DNA of 7,296 nucleotides from an uncultured Eubacteriales bacterium. GTDB taxonomy: Bacteria > Bacillota > Clostridia > Oscillospirales > Oscillospiraceae. A program made the translations under genes and the position numbers. Position 1 is the stretch's first letter. Each line of letters begins with the position of its first letter. The stretch is taken from NCBI GenBank assembly GCA_902461475.1, contig CABPXX010000057.1, positions 1 through 7,296 of the forward strand. Direction: 5' to 3'. The notes under the pieces were generated by a model. It saw nothing but the letters and a program-made list of their open reading frames with translations, was not told the DNA's origin and did not search any database. This document shows positions 1 through 5,461 of this stretch, in pieces.

Positions 1-224
1 TTCTCTTTCTGGGGGCCAACATCGACGCCGTGGAGACGGCGGGGGAGCTGGGGATTGCCCCGGACCGAGCGGTGAACTACCACTGTGATAGCCAGGGCAC
101 CCAGCTCAACTACGAGACCATCAGCCAGGCGGTGAGCGCCGTCCGGTGCAGTGCTCCCTTGGATGCCCACTGGAAGGACGCCATTGAGGCGGACTTCCGT
201 CGGCGGCAGGGCGGGCACCGCTGA
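1..224 (+). CDS. von Willebrand factor A (VWA) domain protein, C-terminal fragment
   Basis: The open frame enters from the left edge (first full codon at base 3) and stops with TGA at 222-224, giving the last 73 residues. The segment begins LFLGANIDAV and continues through GIAPDRAVNYHCDSQGTQLNYE, followed by a helix ending AVSAVR and a charged tail. The FLGANIDA strand and the following GI.xDRAVNYH segment resemble the last strand and helix of VWA-domain proteins common in gut Firmicutes, which adopt a Rossmann-like fold and usually bind metal and protein partners. The MIDAS metal-site motif would lie upstream, outside the window, so metal binding cannot be judged. The frame is open before the internal GTG at 30, so that GTG is not a true start. 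The gene converges on the XRE gene with only 4 bases between stop codons. Confidence 0.7.
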   Translation, partial: LFLGANIDAVETAGELGIAPDRAVNYHCDSQGTQLNYETISQAVSAVRCSAPLDAHWKDAIEADFRRRQGGHR

Positions 225-228
225 GGGG

Positions 229-678
229 TTACATCTGCCCCTTCCAGACCCGGGCCAGAATATCTTTGAGCACCAGTAGGGCGTCGGTGTGGTTGTAGCC
301 GTAGTCCACTCGCAACTGGGTGAGCATTTCCCGCAGGGCGGGGGCGTAGTCGTTGATGCGTACCGTTTTGTGGTAGGTGGCCAACACCGGATATTTCTTG
401 CTCCATACCTTGTTCCAGTCAATGCGGGCCTGGGCCTCGTCGCTGACGCTGTCGATCATCTGCTGGGCCTGCTGCTCGTCAAAGTCGTACTCAATGAGCT
501 CGTCCAAAGTCATGTGGTAGAGCATGGCCAGTCCCTTGGACTGGCGGATGTCGGGCAGCGTCTCGTTGGTCTCCCATTTGGAGATGGTCTGGCGGCTCAC
601 TCCCAACTTTTCCGCCACATTTTCTTGGGTCAGCCCGCTCTTTTTCCGGGCGTGGTATAAACTGCTTCCCAAACTCAT
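229..678 (-). CDS. XRE-family HTH transcriptional regulator (149 aa)
   Basis: Residues about 5-60 form a Cro/C1-type helix-turn-helix: LYHARKKSGLTQENVAEKLG, then VSRQTISKWETNETLPDI, with the typical Q-T-I-S-K-W-E recognition helix. The remaining ~85 residues are a charged, helical C-terminal region (WNKVWSKKYPVLATYHKTVR, then a predicted helix to the end) that I do not recognise; it may dimerise or sense a ligand. The ATG at 678 is preceded by AGGAGG at a normal distance, which fixes the start. The gene sits alone between a convergent VWA gene and the terminator of the next XRE gene. A palindrome (725-736) just upstream of a TATACT -10 box suggests autoregulation. The HTH assignment is secure; the target genes are unknown. 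Confidence 0.9.
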   Translation of the reverse strand: MSLGSSLYHARKKSGLTQENVAEKLGVSRQTISKWETNETLPDIRQSKGLAMLYHMTLDELIEYDFDEQQAQQMIDSVSDEAQARIDWNKVWSKKYPVLATYHKTVRINDYAPALREMLTQLRVDYGYNHTDALLVLKDILARVWKGQM

Positions 679-715
679 GATGTGTTCCTCCTGGTTTTCC
701 GTGTTTTGTATGTCC

Positions 716-736
716 AGTATACCGTTCTCACGAGAA
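716..736 (-). promoter_or_regulatory. Probable promoter -10 and operator-like palindrome of the XRE gene at 229-678
   Basis: On the minus strand TATACT (716-721) is a good -10 hexamer about 40 bases upstream of the ATG. Immediately upstream lies TTCTCACGAGAA (725-736), with perfect 5-bp arms around a 2-bp centre. It falls in the -10/-35 spacer, where a bound repressor would block RNA polymerase. The -35 is poor. Binding by the XRE protein itself is inference from position. Confidence 0.45.
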
Positions 737-794
737 AAAAGCTACCAAGGGAAACTGGAATGTTTGCCCGTTTTCCTGACAAAGGGCGAAAAAG

Positions 795-838
795 CACCCT
801 GAGCATTTGAGGTATGTGCGCCTCAAATGCTCAGGGTG
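795..838 (-). terminator. Rho-independent terminator of the 71-aa XRE gene
   Basis: Perfect 18-bp inverted repeat: arms at 795-812 and 821-838, loop of 8 bases (813-820). On the minus strand the hairpin is followed by CTTTTTCG, a U-tract. The stop codon of the XRE gene (831-833) lies inside the first arm, so translation would end within the stem. There is no T-run on the plus-strand side, so it works mainly leftward. Confidence 0.9.
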
Positions 839-1046
839 TACCCTCTTCATCGGGGAGATATGCCACAATATCGTCCAGCGTGCAATCCAGCAGCTTACAG
901 AGCATATCGAGAGTGTGGGTGGACACCGAGTCCCCGGCTTTCATGCGGCGAATGGTGGAACTGCTGATGCCGCCCTTTACTTGCAGGGTGTAGGTGGTTG
1001 CACCTCGTTGCTTCATGGTGCGCCATAGAGGCTCATAAGAAATCAA
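831..1046 (-). CDS. Small XRE/Cro-type HTH regulator (71 aa)
   Basis: A single-domain Cro/C1 helix-turn-helix protein of the short HTH_26-like type. Residues about 3-64 follow the family pattern: SYEPLWRTMKQRGATTYTLQ, then GGISSSTIRRMKAGDSVST, then LDMLCKLLDCTLDDIVAYLP. The start is taken as TTG at 1046, because the conserved YxPLW segment lies upstream of the first in-frame ATG (1016) and because AAGGGGG (1054-1060) sits 7 bases before the TTG. The ATG at 1050 is out of frame and hits a stop after a few codons. The gene is divergent from the SLOG-fold gene at 1142. The two share a control region full of inverted repeats, so it probably represses itself and that neighbour. This role is inferred from layout. 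Confidence 0.85.
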   Translation of the reverse strand: MISYEPLWRTMKQRGATTYTLQVKGGISSSTIRRMKAGDSVSTHTLDMLCKLLDCTLDDIVAYLPDEEGTP

Positions 1047-1050
1047 ACAT

Positions 1051-1138
1051 CTGCCCCCTTGCTCTTTACATATCTCTATTATTGCCTATAATAGAGATAG
1101 ACCGTGATAGGCAATATTGCCAATGTAAAGAGGGGCAG
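1051..1138. promoter_or_regulatory. Shared divergent control region with nested inverted repeats
   Basis: Between the XRE and SLOG genes I see several inverted repeats. An 11-bp perfect repeat (1071-1081 / 1089-1099) has spacer TTGCCTA. A 9-bp repeat pairs ATTGCCTAT (1081-1089) with ATAGGCAAT (1107-1115). A 12-bp palindrome, GGCAATATTGCC, covers 1110-1121. CTTTACAT (1064-1071) mirrors ATGTAAAG (1123-1130), and CTGCCCC (1051-1057) mirrors GGGGCAG (1132-1138). Rightward, TTTACA (1065-1070) and TATAAT (1087-1092) with a 16-bp spacer make a good promoter whose -10 lies inside the main repeat. A leftward promoter is less clear; TATTAT at 1088-1093 overlaps the rightward -10. Operator use by the XRE protein is inferred. 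Confidence 0.7.
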
Positions 1139-1141
1139 AAA

Positions 1142-1600
1142 ATGAGAACAAGACGATGTTTTTTTATTGGGCACAGAGATACTCCAGAAGAAATCTTGTA
1201 TGCACTTCGTATGGCAATCGAAAAACACATTACCAGATTTGGGGTGGAGAAGTTTGGTGTGGGAGGGTATGGAGCTTTTGACAAATATGCCAGGATAGCA
1301 CTATTGGAAGCCAAGAAGCAATATCCCCAGATTGTACTCATTCAGTTGGAACCCTTCCAGAGTAGCGGTAGAGCGGTAAAACTGTGGCTAAAATTTAACG
1401 GAATCTTTTGTCCGCTGATACCACCGAATACGCCAAAACGGATGGCTATCGTGAAAGCAAATCAATATATGGTGGAACATAGTGATTTTCTCATCGCTTG
1501 CACTTGGAAGCAGGGAAACGCCAATCGCATTATGGATTATGCGTCGAAACATAGGTTGTGTAGCATTGATGATCTGGGCTATGATTTGAGTTTGCCGTGA
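1142..1600 (+). CDS. SLOG-fold (DUF1273/YpsA-like) protein, 152 aa
   Basis: The protein opens with a buried strand and loop, RRCFFIGHRDTP (4-15), then a helix, then the glycine-rich turn FGVGGYGAFD (38-47), helix KYARIALLEAKKQYP, and later VEHSDFLIACTWKQGNANRIMDYASK (111-136). This order matches the SLOG superfamily (Rossmann-like; members include DprA, LOG and YpsA), whose glycine turn binds nucleotides or nucleotide-derived ligands. The ATG at 1142 is preferred because AGAGGGG (1129-1135) lies 6 bases before it; the longer open frame back to 998 would run through the promoter and the divergent gene. G+C is visibly low: two 60-base rows I counted are 35% and 43%, against 68% in a row of the dehydrogenase gene. 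This suggests transfer. The ligand and true role are unknown; no nuclease or effector domain is fused. Confidence 0.75.
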   Translation: MRTRRCFFIGHRDTPEEILYALRMAIEKHITRFGVEKFGVGGYGAFDKYARIALLEAKKQYPQIVLIQLEPFQSSGRAVKLWLKFNGIFCPLIPPNTPKRMAIVKANQYMVEHSDFLIACTWKQGNANRIMDYASKHRLCSIDDLGYDLSLP

Positions 1601-1655
1601 GTGGTGATGTGGTTGTGGGAGTACTATTATGCAGATGCCGGAATGAGAATAGAAG

Positions 1656-1689
1656 GCCCGAAGCTTCTGCCCAGGTAGAAGCTTCGGGC
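1656..1689. terminator. Strong hairpin between convergent genes, probable bidirectional terminator
   Basis: Perfect 13-bp arms (1656-1668 and 1677-1689) flank an 8-base loop. It lies between the stop of the SLOG gene (1600) and the stop of the phosphodiesterase gene (1698), so it can end both transcripts. The flanks are only moderately T-rich (TATATTT rightward, CTTCTATTCTC leftward), so efficiency is uncertain. Confidence 0.75.
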
Positions 1690-1697
1690 TATATTTC

Positions 1698-2156
1698 CTA
1701 TAAAGTTTCGTGTGGAATGTCGATCTTCTCTACCTGAATCTTTCCGCCTTCGAGCTCCGCCATCATCATGGTGATCTCCTGGTGGAACCGCCGGGGACCG
1801 CAGGAGCCGGGGTTGAGCCAGAGAACGCCGTCCTTTTCCTCCTGTACATACTTGTGGGAGTGGCCGAATACCACCACATCTACCCCTGAGAGGTCCGCTG
1901 GGACCTCTTTTTTGTTGTGGACCATGAAGAAGGTGACGCCTTCTAACGTGACGGTGAGGTCGTGGGGAATGGCTTCCGCCCACTCCTTGTCGTTGTTACC
2001 CCGAACGATGTAGAGGGGGGCGTACTGTTGCAGCTGCTCCACAATGGCTGGCTTGTTGATGTCGCCGCCGTGGAGAATGGCGTCTGCGGTTTTCAGGTGC
2101 TCCACCACTTGGGGGCGTAGGAGGCCATGAGTGTCAGAGAGAATGGCGAGTTTCAT
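1698..2156 (-). CDS. YfcE/MJ0936-family metallophosphoesterase (152 aa)
   Basis: A calcineurin-like metallophosphodiesterase of the short YfcE/MJ0936 family; these cytoplasmic, usually Mn-dependent enzymes cleave simple phosphodiesters in vitro, and their natural substrates are mostly unknown. Visible metal motifs in order: SDTHG (D8, H10), GGD (D32), GNND (N54, D56), VH (H80) and GHSHK (H99, H101), then the family NPGS (115-118). After H80 the usual second histidine of an HGH motif is replaced by NK, and the loop to GHSH is short. The ATG at 2156 has GGGAGG at a good distance; the eight codons upstream of it lie in the preceding gene and match nothing in the family. It overlaps the dehydrogenase stop as ATGA, implying translational coupling. 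It is the last gene of the operon. Confidence 0.88.
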   Translation of the reverse strand: MKLAILSDTHGLLRPQVVEHLKTADAILHGGDINKPAIVEQLQQYAPLYIVRGNNDKEWAEAIPHDLTVTLEGVTFFMVHNKKEVPADLSGVDVVVFGHSHKYVQEEKDGVLWLNPGSCGPRRFHQEITMMMAELEGGKIQVEKIDIPHETL

Positions 2157-2866
2157 GTGCGACCACCTCCCAGGGTCCACCTACAGTCGTTGTGATAGAT
2201 CATCTGGCGGGTCATGCCGCCGTCAATGCAGATGTTTTCCCCGGTGATAAAGCCCGCCTGGTTCGAGCATAAGTACAGTACCATATTGGCGATATCCAGG
2301 GGGTAGCCTACCCGCCCAGCGGGGTGCTGTGTGGCATCGGGGCCTGTATAGACGGTGTAGTCGGTGTCAATCCAGCCGGGGGAGATGGAATTCACCCGCA
2401 CTTTGCCCGCCAAACTCACTGCCAGGGCGTGGGTCAAGGCGGAGATGCCGCCTTTGGCGGCGGTGTAGCTTTCCGTCTGGGGCTGACTCATCCGGTCCCG
2501 GGAGGAAGAGATGTTTACAATGGCCCCGCCGGGGGCAAAGTGTGGGGCGAACAGCTTGGCAAGGTAGAAGGGGGAGGTGACTCCCACCCGCAGAGCGTAG
2601 TTGAACTCCTCGTAGGTACAGTCGTCAATGCCCTTCATCAGAGGAAGGGCGTTGTTGATGAGATAATCCACATGCCCGTGGTCAGCAATGACCTTACGGG
2701 CGAAGCTCTCTAATATCTCCTGATCAGCCAAATCCCCCACATAGTAGTCGTTGGGGAGCAGGTCGATGATACAAACTTTGGCCCCAGCTTTGCGAAATTC
2801 TTCCACAATGGCTTTGCCGATGCCCTTGGCGCCGCCGGTAACCACGGCCACTTTATTTTCAAACAT
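2153..2866 (-). CDS. Short-chain dehydrogenase/reductase, SDR family (237 aa)
   Basis: Classical SDR: cofactor motif TGGAKGIG (10-17), acidic D35 at the end of the second strand (suggesting NAD(H) over NADP(H)), NNA (71-73), serine cluster ISSS (119-122), active-site YTAAK (Y134, K138), and SPGW (162-165). The usual active-site asparagine position reads VGVTSPF, with glycine at about residue 95; I recall the same in other SDRs with the QTESYTAAKGG signature, so it may be a subfamily trait. The start is set at the ATG at 2866, not 2872, because AGGAGG (2874-2879) is 7 bases from the former and 1 base from the latter. The substrate cannot be told from sequence. It lies 12 bases after the TIGR04076 gene, and its stop overlaps the phosphodiesterase start. 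Confidence 0.92.
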   Translation of the reverse strand: MFENKVAVVTGGAKGIGKAIVEEFRKAGAKVCIIDLLPNDYYVGDLADQEILESFARKVIADHGHVDYLINNALPLMKGIDDCTYEEFNYALRVGVTSPFYLAKLFAPHFAPGGAIVNISSSRDRMSQPQTESYTAAKGGISALTHALAVSLAGKVRVNSISPGWIDTDYTVYTGPDATQHPAGRVGYPLDIANMVLYLCSNQAGFITGENICIDGGMTRQMIYHNDCRWTLGGGRT

Positions 2867-2873
2867 GGTCATT

Positions 2874-2879
2874 CCTCCT
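2874..2879 (-). promoter_or_regulatory. Ribosome binding site that decides the SDR start
   Basis: AGGAGG on the minus strand, overlapping the stop codon of the preceding gene. It is correctly spaced (7 bases) for the ATG at 2866 and too close (1 base) to the ATG at 2872. Confidence 0.75.
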
Positions 2880-3193
2880 CACTCTGCGTCCTCGTCCAGG
2901 GCCTCCACCAGAAAGCTCACCGGACGGAAGCCATCGTTGCAGGAGAGCATGGCGGACTTGGGATTCTTCATCCAGCCGTCATAGAAATTCTCTGCTCCAT
3001 GGCTCAGGGCCAGGACAAAGGGGGAGAGGGTGTCCCAGGCGCTGGGACAAAAGCCCTCTGGTTTTTCCCAGCCGTTGGCGATGAAGACCTGTCCCACTTC
3101 CATGTCACAGGCGTGGGAGATGGGGTTTTCGTACTGAGCCATCAGGTCTGGGTATTGAGTGATGCGCATGACGGTGATTTTACACTTTTTCAT
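2879..3193 (-). CDS. TIGR04076 family protein (104 aa)
   Basis: A small protein of the family named TIGR04076, of unknown function, common in Firmicutes. Recognisable parts are the N-terminal MKKCKITVMR, the middle VGQVFIANGWEKPEGFCPSAW (33-53), LALSHGAENF (61-70), and the C-terminal SCNDGFRPVSF (84-94). Cysteines at 4, 29, 49 and 85 (C4, C49 and C85 in the conserved segments) could bind metal or act in redox chemistry; this is speculation. The ATG at 3193 is chosen because homologous sequence begins at MKKC and the longer frame to 3313 runs inside the deformylase-like gene. The start overlaps that gene's stop as ATGA, so the two proteins are probably made together in fixed ratio. Its TGA is part of the ribosome binding site for the dehydrogenase. 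Confidence 0.85.
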   Translation of the reverse strand: MKKCKITVMRITQYPDLMAQYENPISHACDMEVGQVFIANGWEKPEGFCPSAWDTLSPFVLALSHGAENFYDGWMKNPKSAMLSCNDGFRPVSFLVEALDEDAE

Positions 3194-3600
3194 ATGATAA
3201 TACCCTCGCAGTGGTCGATTTCGTGTTGGATGATCTGAGCGGTCCACCCGGTGAAGGTTTTCAGCCGTTCCTGGAACTTCTCGTTTTGCCAGCGCACTTT
3301 GATGGAGTTCCACCGCTTGGCGGGGCGGGTCCCAGTGAGGGAGAGGCAGCCTTCCACGGTGTCATAGGGGCTGGACTTCTTGACGATCTCCGGGTTGAAC
3401 ATAACCATATAGGAGCCCTCGTTGTCAAAGGCAATGATGCGCTTATTGATGCCAATCATGTTGGCGGCCATGCCTACGCAGCCCTCTTTGTGGTGCTCCA
3501 GAGTCTCCAGCAGATCAGCGGCCACGGACAGGTCTTCCGCTGTGGCGGGCTCTGCCTTCTGGGCTAGAAAGGTCTCATCTTTGCAGATGTCTCGTATCAT
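3190..3600 (-). CDS. Peptide deformylase-like protein (136 aa), catalytic Gln replaced
   Basis: Peptide deformylase removes the N-formyl group from new proteins using a metal held by one Cys and two His. All three motifs are present: motif I GCVGMAANMIG (40-50), motif II EGCLS (83-87, ligand C85) and motif III QHEIDH (125-130, ligands H126 and H130, base E127). In motif I the canonical G-x-G-x-A-A-x-Q ends in methionine (M48), so the glutamine that stabilises the reaction intermediate is missing. The protein is also short: it ends six residues after HEIDH, without the usual C-terminal tail. It may be a deformylase of altered activity or a paralogue with another amide substrate, and the genome probably carries a canonical def elsewhere. 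The ATG at 3600 follows AAGGGAG. It lies 16 bases after the upstream gene and overlaps the next by ATGA. Confidence 0.85.
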   Translation of the reverse strand: MIRDICKDETFLAQKAEPATAEDLSVAADLLETLEHHKEGCVGMAANMIGINKRIIAFDNEGSYMVMFNPEIVKKSSPYDTVEGCLSLTGTRPAKRWNSIKVRWQNEKFQERLKTFTGWTAQIIQHEIDHCEGIII

Positions 3601-3616
3601 AGTTGGTTTGCTCCCT

Positions 3617-4348
3617 TCATTTATCCCAGCTCAGGACAGCGTGGAGGGTGGCCTCTGTGACTGCTGGGAAATTCCTCTGTACCTGCTGATAAATCAGCTG
3701 TCTGGACTGGCTGGGTTCCTGGTGGTAGGCAGAGGAGATATGCTCATAGCCCCAGAGAGCCTCCGGCGTGGTGTAGACCGAGACAGGCCATCCGTAGGGC
3801 TGACCCTTTTTGTTTAGGCGACGACGGAAATCCCGAATCAGCAGATACCCGTACATCTGAAGATCGGTGACCGTGCCCTCAAAGTTCTTCTCGCCGCCCT
3901 TGCCGAATCCAGCCAGGCGTTTGAGCTCAAAGGAGAACAGCTCCTCTTGGACGGCAAACTGGTCCATCACACGTTTCTGGCGCAGACTGGCCAGCTCCTC
4001 GTCCCAACGGCTGTCAAAGTCGTAGCCGTCCCGCCGCCAGTTGGCGAAGTGGGGGAACCAGGCCTTAGAGATGAACCCGGCCTTTTTGCCGAAGAATTTG
4101 CCGTAGGCCACACGGCCACTGCGGGCAATGAACTTCCGCCACTCCCAGGGGTCTTGCTCCGGGTCACCGCTCCACCAGTAGAGGTTGGAGGTGTGTTCCT
4201 CCACAGAGAACCCGTCAATTTCGTTTTTGAATAGGGGGAGAAAACCCACCTCATCCACCCAGTCTATGAGCTCCTGCCAGCTGCGGATGCGGTAGGGGTT
4301 GTCCCAATCCAGTCCACGCATGATCCATTCCCCGTTCTCCAAGGCCAT
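3617..4348 (-). CDS. AlkZ-related protein (243 aa), first gene of the operon
   Basis: The sequence matches a family I recall being annotated as AlkZ-related, after the HTH_42/AlkZ DNA glycosylases that unhook interstrand crosslinks. I see no catalytic Q-x-Q or Q-x-D motif, so glycosylase activity is unproven. Distinct blocks are RGLDWDNPYRIRSWQEL (11-27), EVGFLPLFKNEIDGFSVEEHT (33-53), WWSGDPEQDPWEWR (58-71), RVAYGKFFGKKAGFIS (79-94), GYDFDSRWDEELASLR (108-123), LFSFELKRLAGFGKGGEKNFEGT (137-159) and YGWPVSVYTTPEALWGYEH (185-203). The run of Trp/Arg-rich blocks and the winged-helix-like middle fit a DNA-associated protein. No signal peptide or membrane segment is seen. The ATG at 4348 has AGGAGG 8 bases before it. 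An extended -10 promoter lies just upstream, and the divergent LysR gene is the likely regulator. Confidence 0.7.
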   Translation of the reverse strand: MALENGEWIMRGLDWDNPYRIRSWQELIDWVDEVGFLPLFKNEIDGFSVEEHTSNLYWWSGDPEQDPWEWRKFIARSGRVAYGKFFGKKAGFISKAWFPHFANWRRDGYDFDSRWDEELASLRQKRVMDQFAVQEELFSFELKRLAGFGKGGEKNFEGTVTDLQMYGYLLIRDFRRRLNKKGQPYGWPVSVYTTPEALWGYEHISSAYHQEPSQSRQLIYQQVQRNFPAVTEATLHAVLSWDK

Positions 4349-4383
4349 GGCAGATACCTCCTTTTGTCCTCATTCTCACGGCC

Positions 4384-4392
4384 ATTATAGCA
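4384..4392 (-). promoter_or_regulatory. Extended -10 promoter of the five-gene operon
   Basis: On the minus strand TGC-TATAAT (TATAAT at 4384-4389, TG extension at 4391-4392) lies about 36 bases upstream of the first ATG (4348). No good -35 is present, consistent with an extended -10 promoter that may need an activator. It is overlapped by one arm of an inverted repeat (4387-4393 / 4407-4413). Confidence 0.7.
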
Positions 4393-4413
4393 TACAGAAG
4401 GTGAAAATGCTAT
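4387..4413. repeat. Inverted repeat overlapping the operon promoter, operator candidate
   Basis: ATAGCAT (4387-4393) and ATGCTAT (4407-4413) are perfect 7-bp arms with a 13-bp spacer. The left arm covers part of the -10, and the right arm sits where a -35 activator or repressor would bind. Binding by the LysR protein is possible but inferred; the arms do not give a textbook T-N11-A box. Confidence 0.45.
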
Positions 4414-4441
4414 GAAACTGCGTTCCGTTTCTGGGAAAAGA

Positions 4442-4482
4442 GAAACATGGTGCCCCCCGGTGTTCGGAGATCACCATGTTTC
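4442..4482. repeat. 11-bp inverted repeat in the divergent LysR/operon intergenic region
   Basis: GAAACATGGTG (4442-4452) pairs perfectly with CACCATGTTTC (4472-4482) around a 19-base, GC-rich loop. There is no T-run on either side, so it is not an ordinary terminator. It sits upstream of both the LysR gene and the operon and may be a protein site or leader structure. A second short palindrome, CATGCAAGCATG, lies at 4530-4541, about 55 bases before the LysR start. The rest of 4349-4597 shows no gene. Confidence 0.55.
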
Positions 4483-4597
4483 GCCTCTTAGAGAAATGTA
4501 AAATACTCATTTCCTATGTACAGCTATTCCATGCAAGCATGTTTGCCTTGTGAGCTGGGTACAGACGTGGTAGGATGGAGAAAAAGGAGGGAGAACG

Positions 4598-5461
4598 ATG
4601 GAACTTCGGGTTCTGAGATATTTTTTGGCGGTAGCCCGGGAGGAGAACATCACTAAGGCGGCGGCCCTGCTCCACCTGACCCAGCCCACCCTCTCCCGGC
4701 AGCTGATGCAACTAGAGGAGGAACTGGGAGTACAGCTGTTTTATCGCAGCCGCTATCATATTGTCTTGACGGATGAGGGAATGCTGCTGCGCCGACGGGC
4801 CCAGGAACTGGTGGACCTGGCGGACAAAACGGTCCGGGAATTTTCTTCCCGGGAGACGGAACTGATGGGGGAGATTGCCATCGGAGCGGGAGAGACCCGG
4901 AATATGTCGTTCCTGTCCCAGGCCATTGTCACTTTTCGGGAGCACTACCCAAAGGTGACGTTTCGGATTTTCAGCGCCAATGCAGATGATGTGAAGGAAC
5001 GGCTGGATATGGGGCTGTTGGACATGGGGCTGCTGACAGAGCCGGTGGATGTGGGCAAGTATGCGTTTTGCCGCATGAAGGAGAAAGACCGTTGGGGGGT
5101 GTTGGTGCGGGAGGATTCCCCGTTGGCAGCGCTGGAGGCAGTTACCCCGGAAGATTTGGAGGCGGTTCCTCTGCTGATCAGCGGCCGGGAAACGGTGCAG
5201 CGGGAATTGGCCAGCTGGTTTGGAGAGTACTGGGACAAATTGCAGATTGCAGCTACTTTCAACTTGGTCATCAATGCGGCCAATATGGTGCGCTGTGGCG
5301 TGGGGACAGCGCTGTGCTTTGACTTGAATATGGCCTTTGATGGTCTGCGGTTTCTCCCTCTGTCACCGGAAATAGAGACAGGAACAGTACTGGTCTGGAA
5401 AAAAGATCAGGCGCTGACCCCAGCGGTGGAGGCCTTCCATCAGCACATCAAAAAATTTTAA
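4598..5461 (+). CDS. LysR-type transcriptional regulator (287 aa)
   Basis: A full-length LysR family protein (family usually about 290-310 aa). The N-terminal winged HTH is at residues 1-60: MELRVLRYFLAVAREENITK, then AAALLHLTQPTLSRQLMQLE and EELGVQLF, with a clear recognition helix. A linker helix (about 60-88) follows, then the two-lobed effector domain from GEIAIGAGET (91-100) to the end, with the hinge region near residues 160-175 and a return strand near 262-268. AAGGAGG 7 bases before the ATG fixes the start. LysR genes are typically divergent from the genes they control, so the AlkZ-related/deformylase-like operon is the likely target. The effector cannot be predicted. No frameshift or missing segment is seen. 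Confidence 0.95.
   Translation: MELRVLRYFLAVAREENITKAAALLHLTQPTLSRQLMQLEEELGVQLFYRSRYHIVLTDEGMLLRRRAQELVDLADKTVREFSSRETELMGEIAIGAGETRNMSFLSQAIVTFREHYPKVTFRIFSANADDVKERLDMGLLDMGLLTEPVDVGKYAFCRMKEKDRWGVLVREDSPLAALEAVTPEDLEAVPLLISGRETVQRELASWFGEYWDKLQIAATFNLVINAANMVRCGVGTALCFDLNMAFDGLRFLPLSPEIETGTVLVWKKDQALTPAVEAFHQHIKKF

Noticed and set aside
289..660. Plus-strand 123-aa open frame antisense to the XRE gene
   Set aside because: Val/Gly/Leu-rich translation typical of a shadow frame; the minus strand encodes a clear HTH protein with a good ribosome binding site.
998..1141. N-terminal extension of the SLOG gene back to 998
   Set aside because: It would cross the divergent promoter, its inverted repeats and part of the XRE gene. 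A good ribosome binding site and the family-like N-terminus point to the ATG at 1142.
1627..1983. Minus-strand 118-aa open frame over the phosphodiesterase
   Set aside because: Arg/Pro/Gly-rich shadow in another frame that also runs through the hairpin at 1656-1689.
2324..2713. Plus-strand 129-aa open frame over the SDR gene
   Set aside because: Low-complexity Gly/Val-rich shadow of a well-supported SDR; no family features.
3194..3313. Longer start for the TIGR04076 protein
   Set aside because: The extra 40 residues are an out-of-frame reading of the deformylase-like gene and unlike the family; the ATG at 3193 gives the family's normal N-terminus.
4507..4711. Minus-strand 60-65 aa frames in the LysR leader and HTH coding region
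   Set aside because: They overlap the strongly supported LysR HTH and have no recognisable content.
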